A stretch of 64,000 bases of DNA from Tetradesmus obliquus (Eukaryota > Chlorophyta > Chlorophyceae > Sphaeropleales > Scenedesmaceae), in NCBI GenBank assembly GCA_030272155.1, contig CP126204.1:1665501-1729500 (forward strand), in the 5' to 3' direction. Positions 44,008 to 56,645 of the stretch are shown here, piece after piece. The notes beneath the pieces were generated by a model. The model worked only from the letters and a program-made list of their open reading frames with translations, did not search any database and had not been told where the DNA came from. A program made the translations under genes and the position numbers. How positions within the stretch are numbered: the stretch's first letter is position 1; every line of letters begins with the position of its first letter.

Positions 44008-47000
44008 GCGGGCTCCTAGCTGGCTCTTGCGTCATTTCGGTCAAACTTGGTCAACCCTGCGCCTGCTGAAACCTGGTTAAACCAGAAAGGCCAAGCATAG
44101 CTACGACGCTGTGTGCGGCTCAGCCACACCGCAAGATGCAGTGGCTGCACAACGTGCACCAGCGAGGGCCACTTTCCTGTTTGCTGTTTGACGAGGTAAC
44201 CTGAGGTGCCCCAGGTTGGTGTTGTTTGCTTTCGCAAGTGACGTTGGATGTGCTGCATCACAACACCTGCTGCTGCTGCCTCAGCAGGAGCAGCAGACCA
44301 TAAATAAAGCGGGCCCCCAACTGCCGCTCCGCATGACACATGCGCGCTTCTCAGACAGAGTGTTATTGTGTTACACTTTCGTCACCATGTGCTGGCCAAT
44401 CCCAGGAGTCAGCAGCAGCAGGCATGCCATGCTGCTGTTGGCCTCCTGGGGCGCTCCTGGTGCAGCACAACGTGCTTGGTTTGATGTTGTTCATCAGCAC
44501 GCCAGCTGCGCCAGGAGTGCAGCTGCCTGCCTTAGACACACATCAAGCTGTGTGCTGCGCTTGAAGGGCACACGTGTGTGGGTTTGATGCAGCGTTGGTT
44601 CTGCGTTTGACGCTGCAGGCTGTGTTGTTTCTGTGCTTGCTGTGGCGTTTCAGCTCTCAGCCGCTACATGAAAAGAATAACGTGCATGCATGTTTGCTGT
44701 TGCAAGTCAGCATGCACGCGCCACGCAAGCTGCAGCAGCAGCCGTGGTGTTTTGCATACGCCTGTGCGCACAACTGGCGTGGCCTGGCAGAGCCAGCTAA
44801 ACAATTTGGTGGTGTGTTTTGTGCAGCGGTTGCAGGCTGTTCAGTCTGCATGTTTCTGCTGTGGGTTGGCCATGCATCCTTGCCGCACCTAGCTTCTATG
44901 TCGGTGCATAGTAATCCTTGCCAAAAGATGCTGCTATGTCAGCACATAGCAGACCTTGCTCAAAGACAACACATCTGCTCTCAACACCAGCGCTGGGCTG
45001 TCTGCCAGTGCTTAGCTGTCATGTTGTTGTTGCTTTCATCAACCATGCCAGTACCTGTTGATCCACCTACTTGTGGTATGGTTTTGGCCTATGAATAAAA
45101 CCAATACGGCAGTACGACACAACATGCCGTGTGTCGCTGCGTCTGCAATAGTATTGGCAGCAGGGTGTGTGCCAAGCTGCTTGGCACAAAACCACAAACC
45201 ATGTGTTAGTGTCCTTGCCCTGGCACATGGTATGGGGTCGCCTGCATGCCTCGGCTTGTCTTTGGGGACTGCAACTTGACAAAGAACATGCTTGTCATTA
45301 CATAAGGTTGAATGCTTGCATGAGGCGAAGGTTGTCTCTGCATCAGCAGCTGCCAGAGGAGTGCTTGCGACACTCTGTGCGGGTGGATACGTTGTGCACG
45401 ACTGACAAAGATGCAGTGCGCTGCCTTGCGCTGTTGCGCTTTCGGGGAAATAACGCCTGCAGAAAGGCACAGCAGCCATCGGAAGCGTGTTGTCTACGCT
45501 TTTTTTGTTTGTGTGTGGTATGAAGGTGTGTGGGCAGGGTCGGAGCATCTAGTGTGCCTGCAGAATGCTGCGAAGCCTTGCAGCAACTGCGGCGTGGCTG
45601 TGGCTGTGCCCAGGTGTGGTGAACGCGTTTCAAAGGAATGACGATGATGCGGTGCATACACCAGCATGTACTACAGTAGTGTGTGACTGCTGGGTTGTGG
45701 TGTGGCGGCCGACGTGAGCAATCAGCAGCTGCGTTATGCAGTTCATCCAGCGGTGCTAGCATGACCGACTAGCTACAGACCTTGTAGTGGGGTTCAGGGC
45801 TTATGCATAACGTTCAACTCGCATAAACCCTGCAAGCAGGCGATACACACAGCCATGCATGAGCACGTGTGCCCCACCTTGTAAGCTGGTGCTGCTCCTT
45901 TGCAGCTTCTGGTCTTTGTTTATGTGATAGCCTGCCCCCTGGCAGCTTTGGTTTTGGCAGAATGTGGCACTGTGTGGTGGCGGCGGCTTGCTGCTCGCGC
46001 TGACATGCGCAACGAGCATGCCCCGGTTGGTTGGCGGCTGGCATGCTCAAAGGCTTTGTCGCATTGCATGCGGCAGTTCAGAGCATGCCTGATTAGAATC
46101 ATAAGCTCTGCACTGCCAGGCAGGAGCCAAAACATCTTTTGCGCGACATTTGATACTGACAGAACTGCTAAAGATACTTATAGCTAGGCAGTGTGCCGAG
46201 GTGGTGTCACTTGAGACAGCTATGCCAAATGAGTGGGTGCAGCATGCTGCAGCGGCTTGCACAGACACGTGCACTGCTGCATGTGCATGTGCTAGCAGCG
46301 CTGCTTGTAGTCAAGCACGTGTGTTGGCCCAACACTCGGAGTGCCCACACATTGGGCTTGTTCAGGCAGTTCTGCGGCTATTGACTCACATTGGATCAGC
46401 AGTGCATGCGTGGAGAGCGGTATTTGCAACATTTGGGCGTTTGACGCGTGTTGCTGGGGTTGTTTGTCCTTCAGCACCGCAATGCTGCTCTTCATGGCCA
46501 GCAGCGACTGCATATGCGTGTAACAAAGGGAAACACCACAAGCACAGTGTCTCAAGGATTGCAGTATGCTTTATTGAGTGTTGGAAGGATCTCACCAACA
46601 AAGGACGCCTCTGCTTCTCACTGGCTGGCAGACCACGCCTCAGCGCACACTACATGTGCTGCGTGCCATTCACTGTAAACCATGCCAGGTGTGAGCAGAG
46701 TCAAGAGTTACAAAAGCACGCAAAAGCAGAGTGAGGCGCATTTGGCCAGCTGCATCCTGCAGCTCCAATGATTGAATCACTGCCTACCATGCCACACAGC
46801 AGGAGCAAAAAGTTTGATCAGTGACCCATCCTGTGCGGCGGCAGAAGCTGACACACCCCGTAACCATGGTAATCAAATGTGGCAGGTATACCTTTGCGTG
46901 CGTGTCAAAACAGACTGCAGTTGCAGCGGCATTGCAGCAGCGTCACAGCCTAGCAGCAAGTCATGCAAGCTCCCCCTACGGCCTGCGCATCTGCAGCGGT

Positions 47001-48080
47001 GCCCTCCTGGCAGACACCCACACCTAGAGCCCATCAGTACTGCTATGCATCTATCTACAGGTCCAGATCACCACGCACTCAACACAGCTCCAAGTCGTCC
47101 TAGCTGCTGGGCACTGCACCCACACCAGCAGCATGCATAGCAGATAGAGTTGATACCTGTTGTAATTGATCTTTAAGCCTAAAACTAGTCAATCAGCCAC
47201 CACATAGCGTGGTTATATGACCACACATGAACAGCATTGGCTGCCCTGTACACACAGCGACCAGCATATGTACGTGGTTGGATACAGCTACAAGCAGCAG
47301 CAAGCCTGGCCCTCCACATCTCCCCCTTCATATATCCCTATTCACATGCAGCACCCTCCCTAGCTACGCTGGCCATCCACCACAACCTGATGCTCCAAGG
47401 TTCACACGATCCCTCAACCGGACTATGCACGCGCCTCACATCTACTGCACTGCCACAGCTGACTCGCAAAGGCGGCGGGAGGTACGCAGCATGCACACAT
47501 AATCGACGTGTCCCCTGTCTCTGCACATAGCTTGCCAGCCCTGCTCGACAAACCGCTGCGCAGTCAGAAGCTCGCGCCAGCACAGCCGCTGCGTGGCCAA
47601 CAGCCCCGGCAGCCGCTGCGTGGCCTACAGCCCCGACAAGGATATTCAGCAGCAGGTGCCCCCAGAGGGGGAGCAAAAACACACACATCACATCACATTC
47701 ACACGTATTCTTACAATGCAAAGTATGCATTATGTTGAGTCAGCACAAGCTGGCGGCCGACATGTTGCAACGGTTGCCATGCTGCCAGGACGGAAAGAAA
47801 CAGATTCTTGCCACACAGCCGGGAGCTACACAAAATGCACAGGACCAAGCAATCATGCTGCTGCCAGGGCAGTGGTGGTGCTGTCAAGGGCAATAAAATG
47901 ACCATGATGATGTATTGGGCACCCTGCTACACTGCTTGCAGCCACTGCATGCCACTGCATACCAGGGCATGCCACTGCTGCCACTGCTGCCACGTTTTGG
48001 CAACAACACAATGGCATTGGGCACCCTGCTACACTGCTGGCAGCCACTGCTGCCTCTGCATGCCACTGCATGCAGCCACA
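44008..48080. other. Four-kilobase stretch with no gene recognised
   Basis: It may hold the 3' untranslated regions of gene E and of the deubiquitinase. The longest frame (46,150-46,734, plus) has no initiator context, domain or exon partners that I could see. A duplicated segment (GGCACCCTGCTACACTGC, followed by a GCAGCCACTGC-type stretch) occurs at about 47,917-47,965 and 48,018-48,072. No RNA gene was seen. Confidence 0.5.
47711..47715 (-). terminator. Candidate polyadenylation signal of the deubiquitinase gene
   Basis: TGTAA on the minus strand, about 366 nt beyond the stop codon at 48,081-48,083. Confidence 0.45.
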
Positions 48081-51000
48081 TCACTGAGAGACTGCGCCCC
48101 CAGCCCCGCCTGAACCAGAGCCACCAGCAGCAGCAGCAGCAACCGCAGCCACACTCCCCCCACCGACCCCCGTAACACCACTGCTGCCAGCCGCCGCCGC
48201 TGCTGCTACTACTGCTTGCCGCTCCTTGGCTGCCGCCTGCGCCTCTGCCAGCACCACCTGCACAGCTCCCAACACCTCTGCATACTCCCCTGAGCCCTTC
48301 AGCGCACCCACCAGCTTCACACCAGCCTCATATATGTACCCGGTATCAAAAACAGCACGCGCCAGATGCTTTGAAATCATCACAGCATCCTGAGGCCCCT
48401 GCCACCCCCGCAGATCTTCGATAAAGCCGCCCAGGAATTTGAAAAAGGCCACACACGGCCAGGAGACCGCCTCGACCCACACTGCAATCCCCGGCGCTGC
48501 TGCGCCCACGCTGCTGCTGCTGCTGCCGTCGATGCCGCCGCCACCGCTGCTGCGCGCTGCTGCTGCAGATGCGTACGAGCCCGTGAGCAGGAACGCGCAG
48601 CGGTCCTTCGCAAACGAGTCCGGCTGCAGCACCATCAGCGCCAAATGCTTGCGCATCGCTTCCACCATGCGCACATTTGCGCCGCCTTGATCTTGGGCCG
48701 CAGGGTGGGAGTGCAGCGACTTGCACAGAGCAGTGCCAGCAGCGCGAATCACAACCTCACTGACCTTACAGCAGTTCCAGGATAGCAGGCCAGCCAGCGC
48801 AAGCGTGCCCGGAGAGGGCGCAGCCGCAACACATGCGAGCCCGCGCAGCAGTGGCGGCTGCAGCAGCGCCTTATACGCCTGCTGCGGCAGCGTCAGCGGC
48901 TGCCCCAGCTGCACCACTGCTGCCGCTGCTGCTGCCGCTGCGCTTGCGGTGCTGCCTGCAGCTGCTGCGTCTGCGGCATTTGCGCTGCTTGCAGCTGACC
49001 GCAGGTACGGGTTGCGTAGCGGCGGCAGCAGCACATCATTGACGCCCGCCTCACTGCTTTGCGGCTGCACAGGCAGGGGCAGCGGCCTGCCGTCGGCCTC
49101 TGCTGCCAGCTGCGGCAGGTTTGTGGCATGCCTCACGAGCTCAGCCAGCAGCTCATAGAGGGGTGCTACATCTTCCAGCAGCATCTCCTCGTCGGGCTCT
49201 GCTGCTGCCACGAATGCTGCCAGGATGTCCGCAACGTCCGGCACCACCTGCAGCACCTGCAGCAGGATGGCGGCAGCATCAGCAGCAAGAAAAGAGTCAG
49301 ATCGTCAGGCCAGGGTGTACATGTGGTCGCAGGGGATGGAGCCTGAGGCTGCAGGGCAGCAGGCATACAGAAATTAGAAGGAACAGCAGCAGCAGTAGCA
49401 GAGCAAAAGACATCCTCCAGAAGCAAATCCTCATCAAGCTCTGCTGTTGCCACGAATGCTGCCAGGATGTCCGCAACGTCTGGCACCACCTGCAGCACCT
49501 GCAGCAGGATAGTGGCAGCAGCAGCAGCAACAAAAGTGCCAGATTGTCAGGCCAGGGTGTACGTGTGGTGGCAGAGGTTGCGGTTGCAACTGAGGCCGCA
49601 GGGCGGCAGGAGGACATACATTAGTAGGGGCGGCAGCAGCAGCAGCAGAGCAAGACAACTTCCAGCAGCAGCTGCCCATCAAGCTCTGCTGCTGATACAA
49701 ATGCAAACAACTGTCATGAACGCTGCCAGAATGTCCGCAGTGTCTTGCACAACCTGCAGCAGCTGCAGCGGGGATATGTTGTGAGTGCAGCCGTCATGGC
49801 TTGTCACGGCAGGCCATCAAACTGAGCGCTGCAGCAGCACCACCCTCTGCACAGTTCTGCACATCCGCAACTGTTCCATCGAACCACAGATCCAACATAC
49901 CTGTGCGCAAAGCTGCAGCACAACATCAACGCAGCAGTGCAGGCGCTGCTGGCAGGCTGCCATTTGATTGCCAAATCACACACACACACATACACAGCAA
50001 ACCCACTGCTTACATGTACAACGCAATCTCGTGCAAACTATCTGTCAACAGCCAAGCACCCCCCCCCCCTCAACCCTGCTTTTGCCGCCCCCCCCCCCAC
50101 CCCAACACACCCGCACCTGCATCAAGTGCACAGCAGCCCACGGCCCCAGCTGCGCATACCGCAGCAGCACCCGTGCCGCATCAGCAGGAATCTCCGTGCT
50201 GCTGGCAGGCTGCTCCTGAAATGCCAAATCACACACATATACACAGCAACTCACTGCTTACACGTACAATGCAATTTCGTGCAAACTCTCTGTCAAGAGT
50301 CAAGCACTCCCCAGCCCTGCCCTTTGCCCCCCCCCTCCACACCCGCACCCACCCACCCAGCCACCCACACACCCGCACCTGCATCAAGTGTGCAGCAGCC
50401 CATGGCCCCAGCTGCGCATACCGCAGCAGCACCCGTGCCGCATCAGCGGGTATCTCCGGCACCTCCGGCAGTCCATTGCCATTGCTGCCGCCCCCTGCTG
50501 CACTGCCGCCGCCAGCGCTGCTGCTGCTGGCCCGGTGCTTCGTAGGCACGCAGTCTCGGATCAGCTCTGCTACCCGCTCCACAAAAGCCATCACGGCTTG
50601 CGCCAGCGGCGGCTGCTGCGCCCGCAGCGCCTGCGCCGCATCCGCCCACGCAGCCGCCGGCAGCTGCTGCTGCTGAGAGCTCGCCGCACTCCCTGCAGCC
50701 CCTGCGCGGCCAAAGATGCTTCCCAGGCGCAGCATCTGCGCCACATAGTCTGCCAGTTGCCTCGCGCAGCGCTTGCCTGCTGCATCCAGCAGCCAGCCGA
50801 GCGTGCTCACTGCCCAGTTCCTCGGGGCCAGCGGCACGCGCTCGTTGTCTGCATCGACAAGGAACAGCTGCAGCCAGTCGGGGTGATTGACCGCGAGCTC
50901 CAGGAACAGCTGCAATGCAGTGAGCCGGCAGCAGCAGCAGCAGCAGCAGGGGTGCAACGGCTGTTAGCCAGTGACTGTGTGTTGGTGTGCATCAACCAGG

Positions 51001-51207
51001 AACAGCTGCAGCCAGTCAGGGTGGTTCAACGCGAGCTCCAGGAACAGCTGCAATGCAGTGAGCTGGCAGCAGCAGCAGCAGCAGCAGCAGGGGTGCAGAC
51101 GCTGTCAGCCAGTGACTGTGTGTTGGTCTGCATCGACCAGGAACAGCTGCAGCCAGTCCGGGTGGTTGACCGCGAGCTTGAGGAACAGCTGCGATTGGGG
51201 CAAGCAT

Positions 51208-51238
<31 letters not shown>

Positions 51239-54200
51239 AGCAGGGGTGCAACAGCTGTCAGCCAGTGACTGTGTGTTGGTGTGCATCGACGAGGAACCGC
51301 GAGCTCCAGGAACAGCTGCAATGCACACAGAAGCGTGTACACAAGGGTTGGTGTGATGGGCATCTCAGCTGCAACAGCAAGTCTGCTTTGGAAAGCAGCA
51401 GCAGGAGTCCCAAAAAAACCACGCAGCAGACCGCCTGTCAGATCTTCCCGCACAATTGCAGCCGCACCTGCATGCAGCTGTTGCTGCTGATTTCAGATCC
51501 CATCAAACTGCCCAGCGCCTCGCTCCACACGTGGCAATACCGGAGCCACACGCATCATCAACTAACATCAGCCAGCAATAACCTGCAACCAACACACAGC
51601 CCAACCACATCCACACCGCGCAACAACAATGTAACCGCACCTGCATGCAGCTGCTGCTGCTGGGTCCGGACCCCATCAGGCTCGTCAGCGCCTCGCTCCA
51701 CACGTGGCTCTCGCTGCGCAGCACGTCACTGGCCCGCAGTGCCACCTGGAACTGGAATAGCACCCCTAGCCCTAGCAGAGCCTGCGCTACTGCATCAGCC
51801 TCCTCACCCCGCCTGCTGCTGGGGCCTGGGGAGGCCTGCGGCTCTGTAGGAGGGCTGAGCATGAGGCCATTGTTGCTGCTGTGGATGGCTGCTGCTGCTG
51901 CTGGCGCTGCTGCCGGTGCTGGAGAGATGGCCATAGGGCAGGGGCTTGTCGCGCCAGCAGCTGCTGCAGTGGATGCGTCTGCCGCATCGACAATGATCTG
52001 CGGTTGCTGCTGCTTGGCGGCTGCCGCTGTGCCGGCAGCTGGCACGTCGCAGCTCATACTGCTGACGATGCGGCTGCTGCTGCCGGAGCCTCCGCCGCCT
52101 GTTGCTGCTGCTGCTGCTGCTGCTGGTGTGCTGACGCTGCCGTCGCGCCTTCTTGACTTGCGGCTGCTCAGCTGCCCCAGGTCTCCCCTGCTGTCCACCA
52201 GCTGCCTTACAAACCTGAAGTAGTCCTTATCCAGCACGTGCTGCTGCCACATCAGGCTGATGTTGTGCTCCATTACTGACTTGTACAGCCGAAGCGGCAT
52301 GTTGTAAGGGATGCTGACGTCGCCGCTCGCAGCATCTGCATCTGCAGCATCCGCCTCACCACCACCACCAGCAGCAGCAGCAGCAGCAGCGATAGTTCTG
52401 CTGCTGCTGGGGCTGGCAGGTGCCATAGCCACATCCCCATCCCCCTGTTGCTGCTCCGCAGCAGCCGCATCTCCTGCTGCTGCTGCTGTCTGCGGCTGCT
52501 GCTGCTGCCGGCGCTCGTAGAACAGCATGTAGGCGCTGTGTGCGCGCTCATACTCGTTCCTCACAGGCCTACTGCCGCGGGAGTCAAAGTCCTGGCTAGG
52601 CTTGCCACCAAAGCACTCCAGCTCCAGCTCTTTTATGTCCCACGGCGTCACTGACTTGTCATCAAAAGCATACCACCTGCCGCCGCTGCTGCTGCTGCTG
52701 CTGGCGGCACCCTTGCTGCTGCCACCAGCTGCTGCTGCTTGGCGCCGCTCCTTGATGTATGAGTAGTAGTGACCCGTGAATGCAGAGCCAGAGTGCACCA
52801 CAACGCCCATGAGGTCATACATGAACTCATCGCTGCTGCTACCGCCGCTGCTGCTGCCAGAAGCAGCAGCAGCAGGCTTGCCAGACACAGCATCACTCAG
52901 CTGCCGCGGCAGCCGCCCACCGCCGCCTCCACTGCTGGTGGTGCCGCCACCATCCTGCTGCTGCGAAGCCTCGCTGCCCTGCCGATCTAGCCGCCGCTGC
53001 TGCTGCTGCTGCTCGTCCTGCTGCTGCTCGGCTGCCTTCTGCTGTGCGTCTGCTGCTGCCAGGCCGTCCGCGGTGTACTTGTACATGTCGATCTCAAGTG
53101 GGAACTCAAAACGGTCCCGCACCTGCAGCAGCAGCAGCAGCAGGAGGCAAAATTGTCAGCATCACAGTCTCTGCACAAACGCACCCCATATTACCTGGCA
53201 AAAAACCCACCTTGTAACTCGTCTGGCTGAGGTACGCAACCTCAAAGCTCATCAGGTGGATGCACATCATCACTGCACACGATCACTGCTGCTGCACCTG
53301 GACCAACTTGAATCTTGAAGCGCGTCAAAACCCCACCTTGTATGTAGCGTGCCTGGTTGTGGTGGTCGAACTCGAAGCGCTTCAGGTGGATGCACAGCAT
53401 AACTGCACAACCTGACTCAATGCGCACCCCTAAACCTAGCCCAGACAGCATTTCAAAAACCCCACCTTGTAGCGCGTCTGGTTGTGGTAGTCGAACTCGA
53501 AGCGCTTCAGGTGGATGCACAGCAGCTGCGGCAGCGCCTTGATGGCGGAGCGCTTCACAGCAGGCACGCGCCGCCCCAGCTCCTCACAGAAATAGGCGTT
53601 GTCGCCCTCCATGAGCTCGCCCTGCGATGCAGCGTAAAATCAAAACATGTGAAATAACAACAATGATGACGATGTAACATGTGATTGTGTTGTCGGCAGA
53701 TTAAGCTAGTGCGCGCCGCCCCAGCTCTTTGCAGAAGGTGGTGTCGTTGACGTCCATGAGCTCATCCTGTCGCGCGGCAGAAAAGTTAACATGTGACATA
53801 ATAATGACAGTGACAATATGACACATGTTGGGGTGTAGGCAGCTTACGCAGGCACACGCCGCCCCAGCTCTTCGCAAATGCTGGCAGTGTCGGCCTGCTC
53901 GCCCTCTTGCTACGGTTACTTTTGTGATGTGATCAATTATGGCTGTTACAGCCGTTGTTACAACCATAATGTTATAAGACACACCTTGACATAGTCGTCC
54001 AGGCTGCGCCCCAAGCTGCCCATGCCCTTCACGTCAACGCTGATCTGGTAGAACTCCTCCACACGCTCGCTGCTGAAGGGCTGGCCCGTGCAGATGATCT
54101 GCTGCACGAAGCGCCCACCCATAACGGCAGCGATGGCCGGCGGCTGCCCCGCGGCAATTAAGTGCTGGTCCACACCGTCCTGCGGGCAGAAAAAGAGCAA

Positions 54201-56609
54201 TGGCATAGTTGAAAAGCATAAGATGGGTGCGGTGGATGCTGCATGATGCAGTAAAGAGTGGCATGTAGAAACCGGTGTAGGGCTCCTTTGTGTCGAATCC
54301 AAACGCGCACAGAATACATACGCGCCTGGTGCTTATAAGCACCAATGACCGTACAAGACAGCAAATCACATAACAACATAACATATTGCACCGCACCTGC
54401 AGCCGCGTGAAGAACTCGTAGGCGTCCTGGTGCTCTTTCACATCAATGGGCGAGCCGTCATAGTCCTTGAACGCGCCCCAGAAGTCACGAGGGATGAAGA
54501 AGGTGCTGCGCCCCAGCGCCATCATCGCAAACATACTCTGCAGCAGAGCAAGACAGTACAGTAAGACAGAGCAGTAAACAGGCAGTACAATCAGGCAGTA
54601 CATACTGGCAGTACATAAACGCATTGCAGTCACGCAGCAACAGTACAGCACCAGCCTCACCTGCAGCTGCGCAAAGACGCTGTCTGGCGCCTCGCTGGGC
54701 TCCACCGCAGCAGCGCCCAGCACGCCCGCGCGAATGGCCGGCTGCATGAACAGCTGCTGGAACACCGCATTCATGTAGCACGTCCGCCGCCATTCTTAAG
54801 CCCCATGCACTGCCCTGGGGGCCGCGGCGTCCAACCGCCAAATATAGAACAGAAGCAGCAAAACAAAGCTCAAGACATCACAGTACAAAGAAACTCACCT
54901 GCAGCTGCGCAGACACGCTGTCAGGCGCTTCCAAAGGCTGCACCGCAGCAGCACAGCAACACAACACAACAGCCGCAGCATCCAATGGAATGCCACACCA
55001 AACACAGCAGCCTTACCTGCAGCTGCGCATACACGCTGCCAGGCGGTACCTTGCTGAGCTCTAGGGATCAGTGAGGATGATAGGAGGTGTGAAGGCGCAT
55101 GGGGTACCCTCCTCGTCACACACACCCCTTCCCTTAACTTACGCGGGTGGGGAGTATTAAGACAACACGCGTAGCTCATTCATTCATTCATCCATTCGCT
55201 GTCAGGCGCTTCAGAAGGCTCCACCGCAGCCGCACCCAGCACGCCTGCGCGCATTGCCGGCTGCTCGAACATCTGCTAACACAGTGCAGCAGCTGCAACG
55301 ACCTGCAACCATTGGCCCCGGCCCCCACACCCCATGACACACACACAAGAGCAAGCACATGCATCAGCCGCTTCACCTGCAGCTGCGCAAACACGCTGTC
55401 TGGCGCCTCGCTGGGCTCCACCGCAGCAGCGCCCAGCACGCCCGCGCGAATGGCTGGCTGCATGAACAGCTGCTGGAACACCGCATTCATGTAGCACGTG
55501 GCGCCGCCATTCTTCAAGCCCATGTACTGCCCCGGCGCCCGCAGCGGGCGTGGCGACATATTCCAGCCACGCAGTGTCTGCTGCTGATAATGCAGGTCGA
55601 TCAGCAGCGCCACACCCTCTTCTAAGCTGCTGGGGGAGTCCCCCATGAGCTCAGACAGCAGCTCGAGCGCTGCTTTCCGGCAGCTCGGCGTTGCACAGCG
55701 CGGCTCGATCTTTGCGGCGCAGCTCTGCAGGTCTAAACGACCCGCGGCAGCCGCCAGCTGCTGCACTGCCTCAGGAAACAGGAACTCCTGCAGCAGCAGC
55801 CGGATCAGGCCGCCTTGGCTGTCGCTGCCGACGCCCCGCCGGTCCAAGGTTCGAACCAGCGCCAGCACTAGCTGCAGCCGCCCCTGCAGCAGCATGCATG
55901 CTGCTGCCGCACTGCTGCTGCTGCTGCTGCTGCCGGCACCGATTGCCGCAGCCGCCGGCGCGGGCGCTGCTGCTGCTGCCCGCAGCGCTGCCACCTCATC
56001 ATCAAGCATTTGTGCGGCTACAGCATACAGCTGCTGCGGCAATGCACCCCAGGCTTTGCCCATGCGTGCAACCATGGCTGCAAGCAGCTCATAAAACTCC
56101 TCGCTGCTGCCAGGGAGGGCTTGAGCCACTGCCCGTGCTGCTGCCAGCTGCTGCAGCAGCCACGGCAGCAGCCTGGGGTGCGTCTCGCTGCTGACTAGCC
56201 TCTCCAAAAGCTCTGCTGCTTGCCTGCGCAGCGCCGCATGATGTGGATTGACCAGCACAACGCTGATCAACGGACTCTGGTCAACGTCTAACAGCAGCGC
56301 CTGCACCAGTGCAGGCTGCTGCTCTAACAGCCGCAGCAGCAGCTGCAGCGCATCCTTGACTACCATGACATCTTTGTCCGCTGCGTGATCGTCCGATGAG
56401 TCGTCATCTGACGAAGTGCTGCTGCTGCTGCCGCTGCTCCTGCTGCTGCCCGCGCCATACAGCTGGCTGGTATCCACTGCAACCTGCAGCAGCGTATCTG
56501 CCATGAGCTTGAGCGAGCTGCAGCCAAACACTGCCGCAAAGTTCTGCGCTGCTGCTGTTGCTGCTGCTGCGTGCCCAGCAGCAGCTGGCAAGCCGCCGCT
56601 GCCCTGCGA

Positions 56610-56645
<36 letters not shown>

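Noticed and set aside
46150-46734. 194-residue plus-strand frame as a gene
   Set aside because: No recognisable domain, no partner exons and no promoter signal. It was left as an uninterpreted frame.
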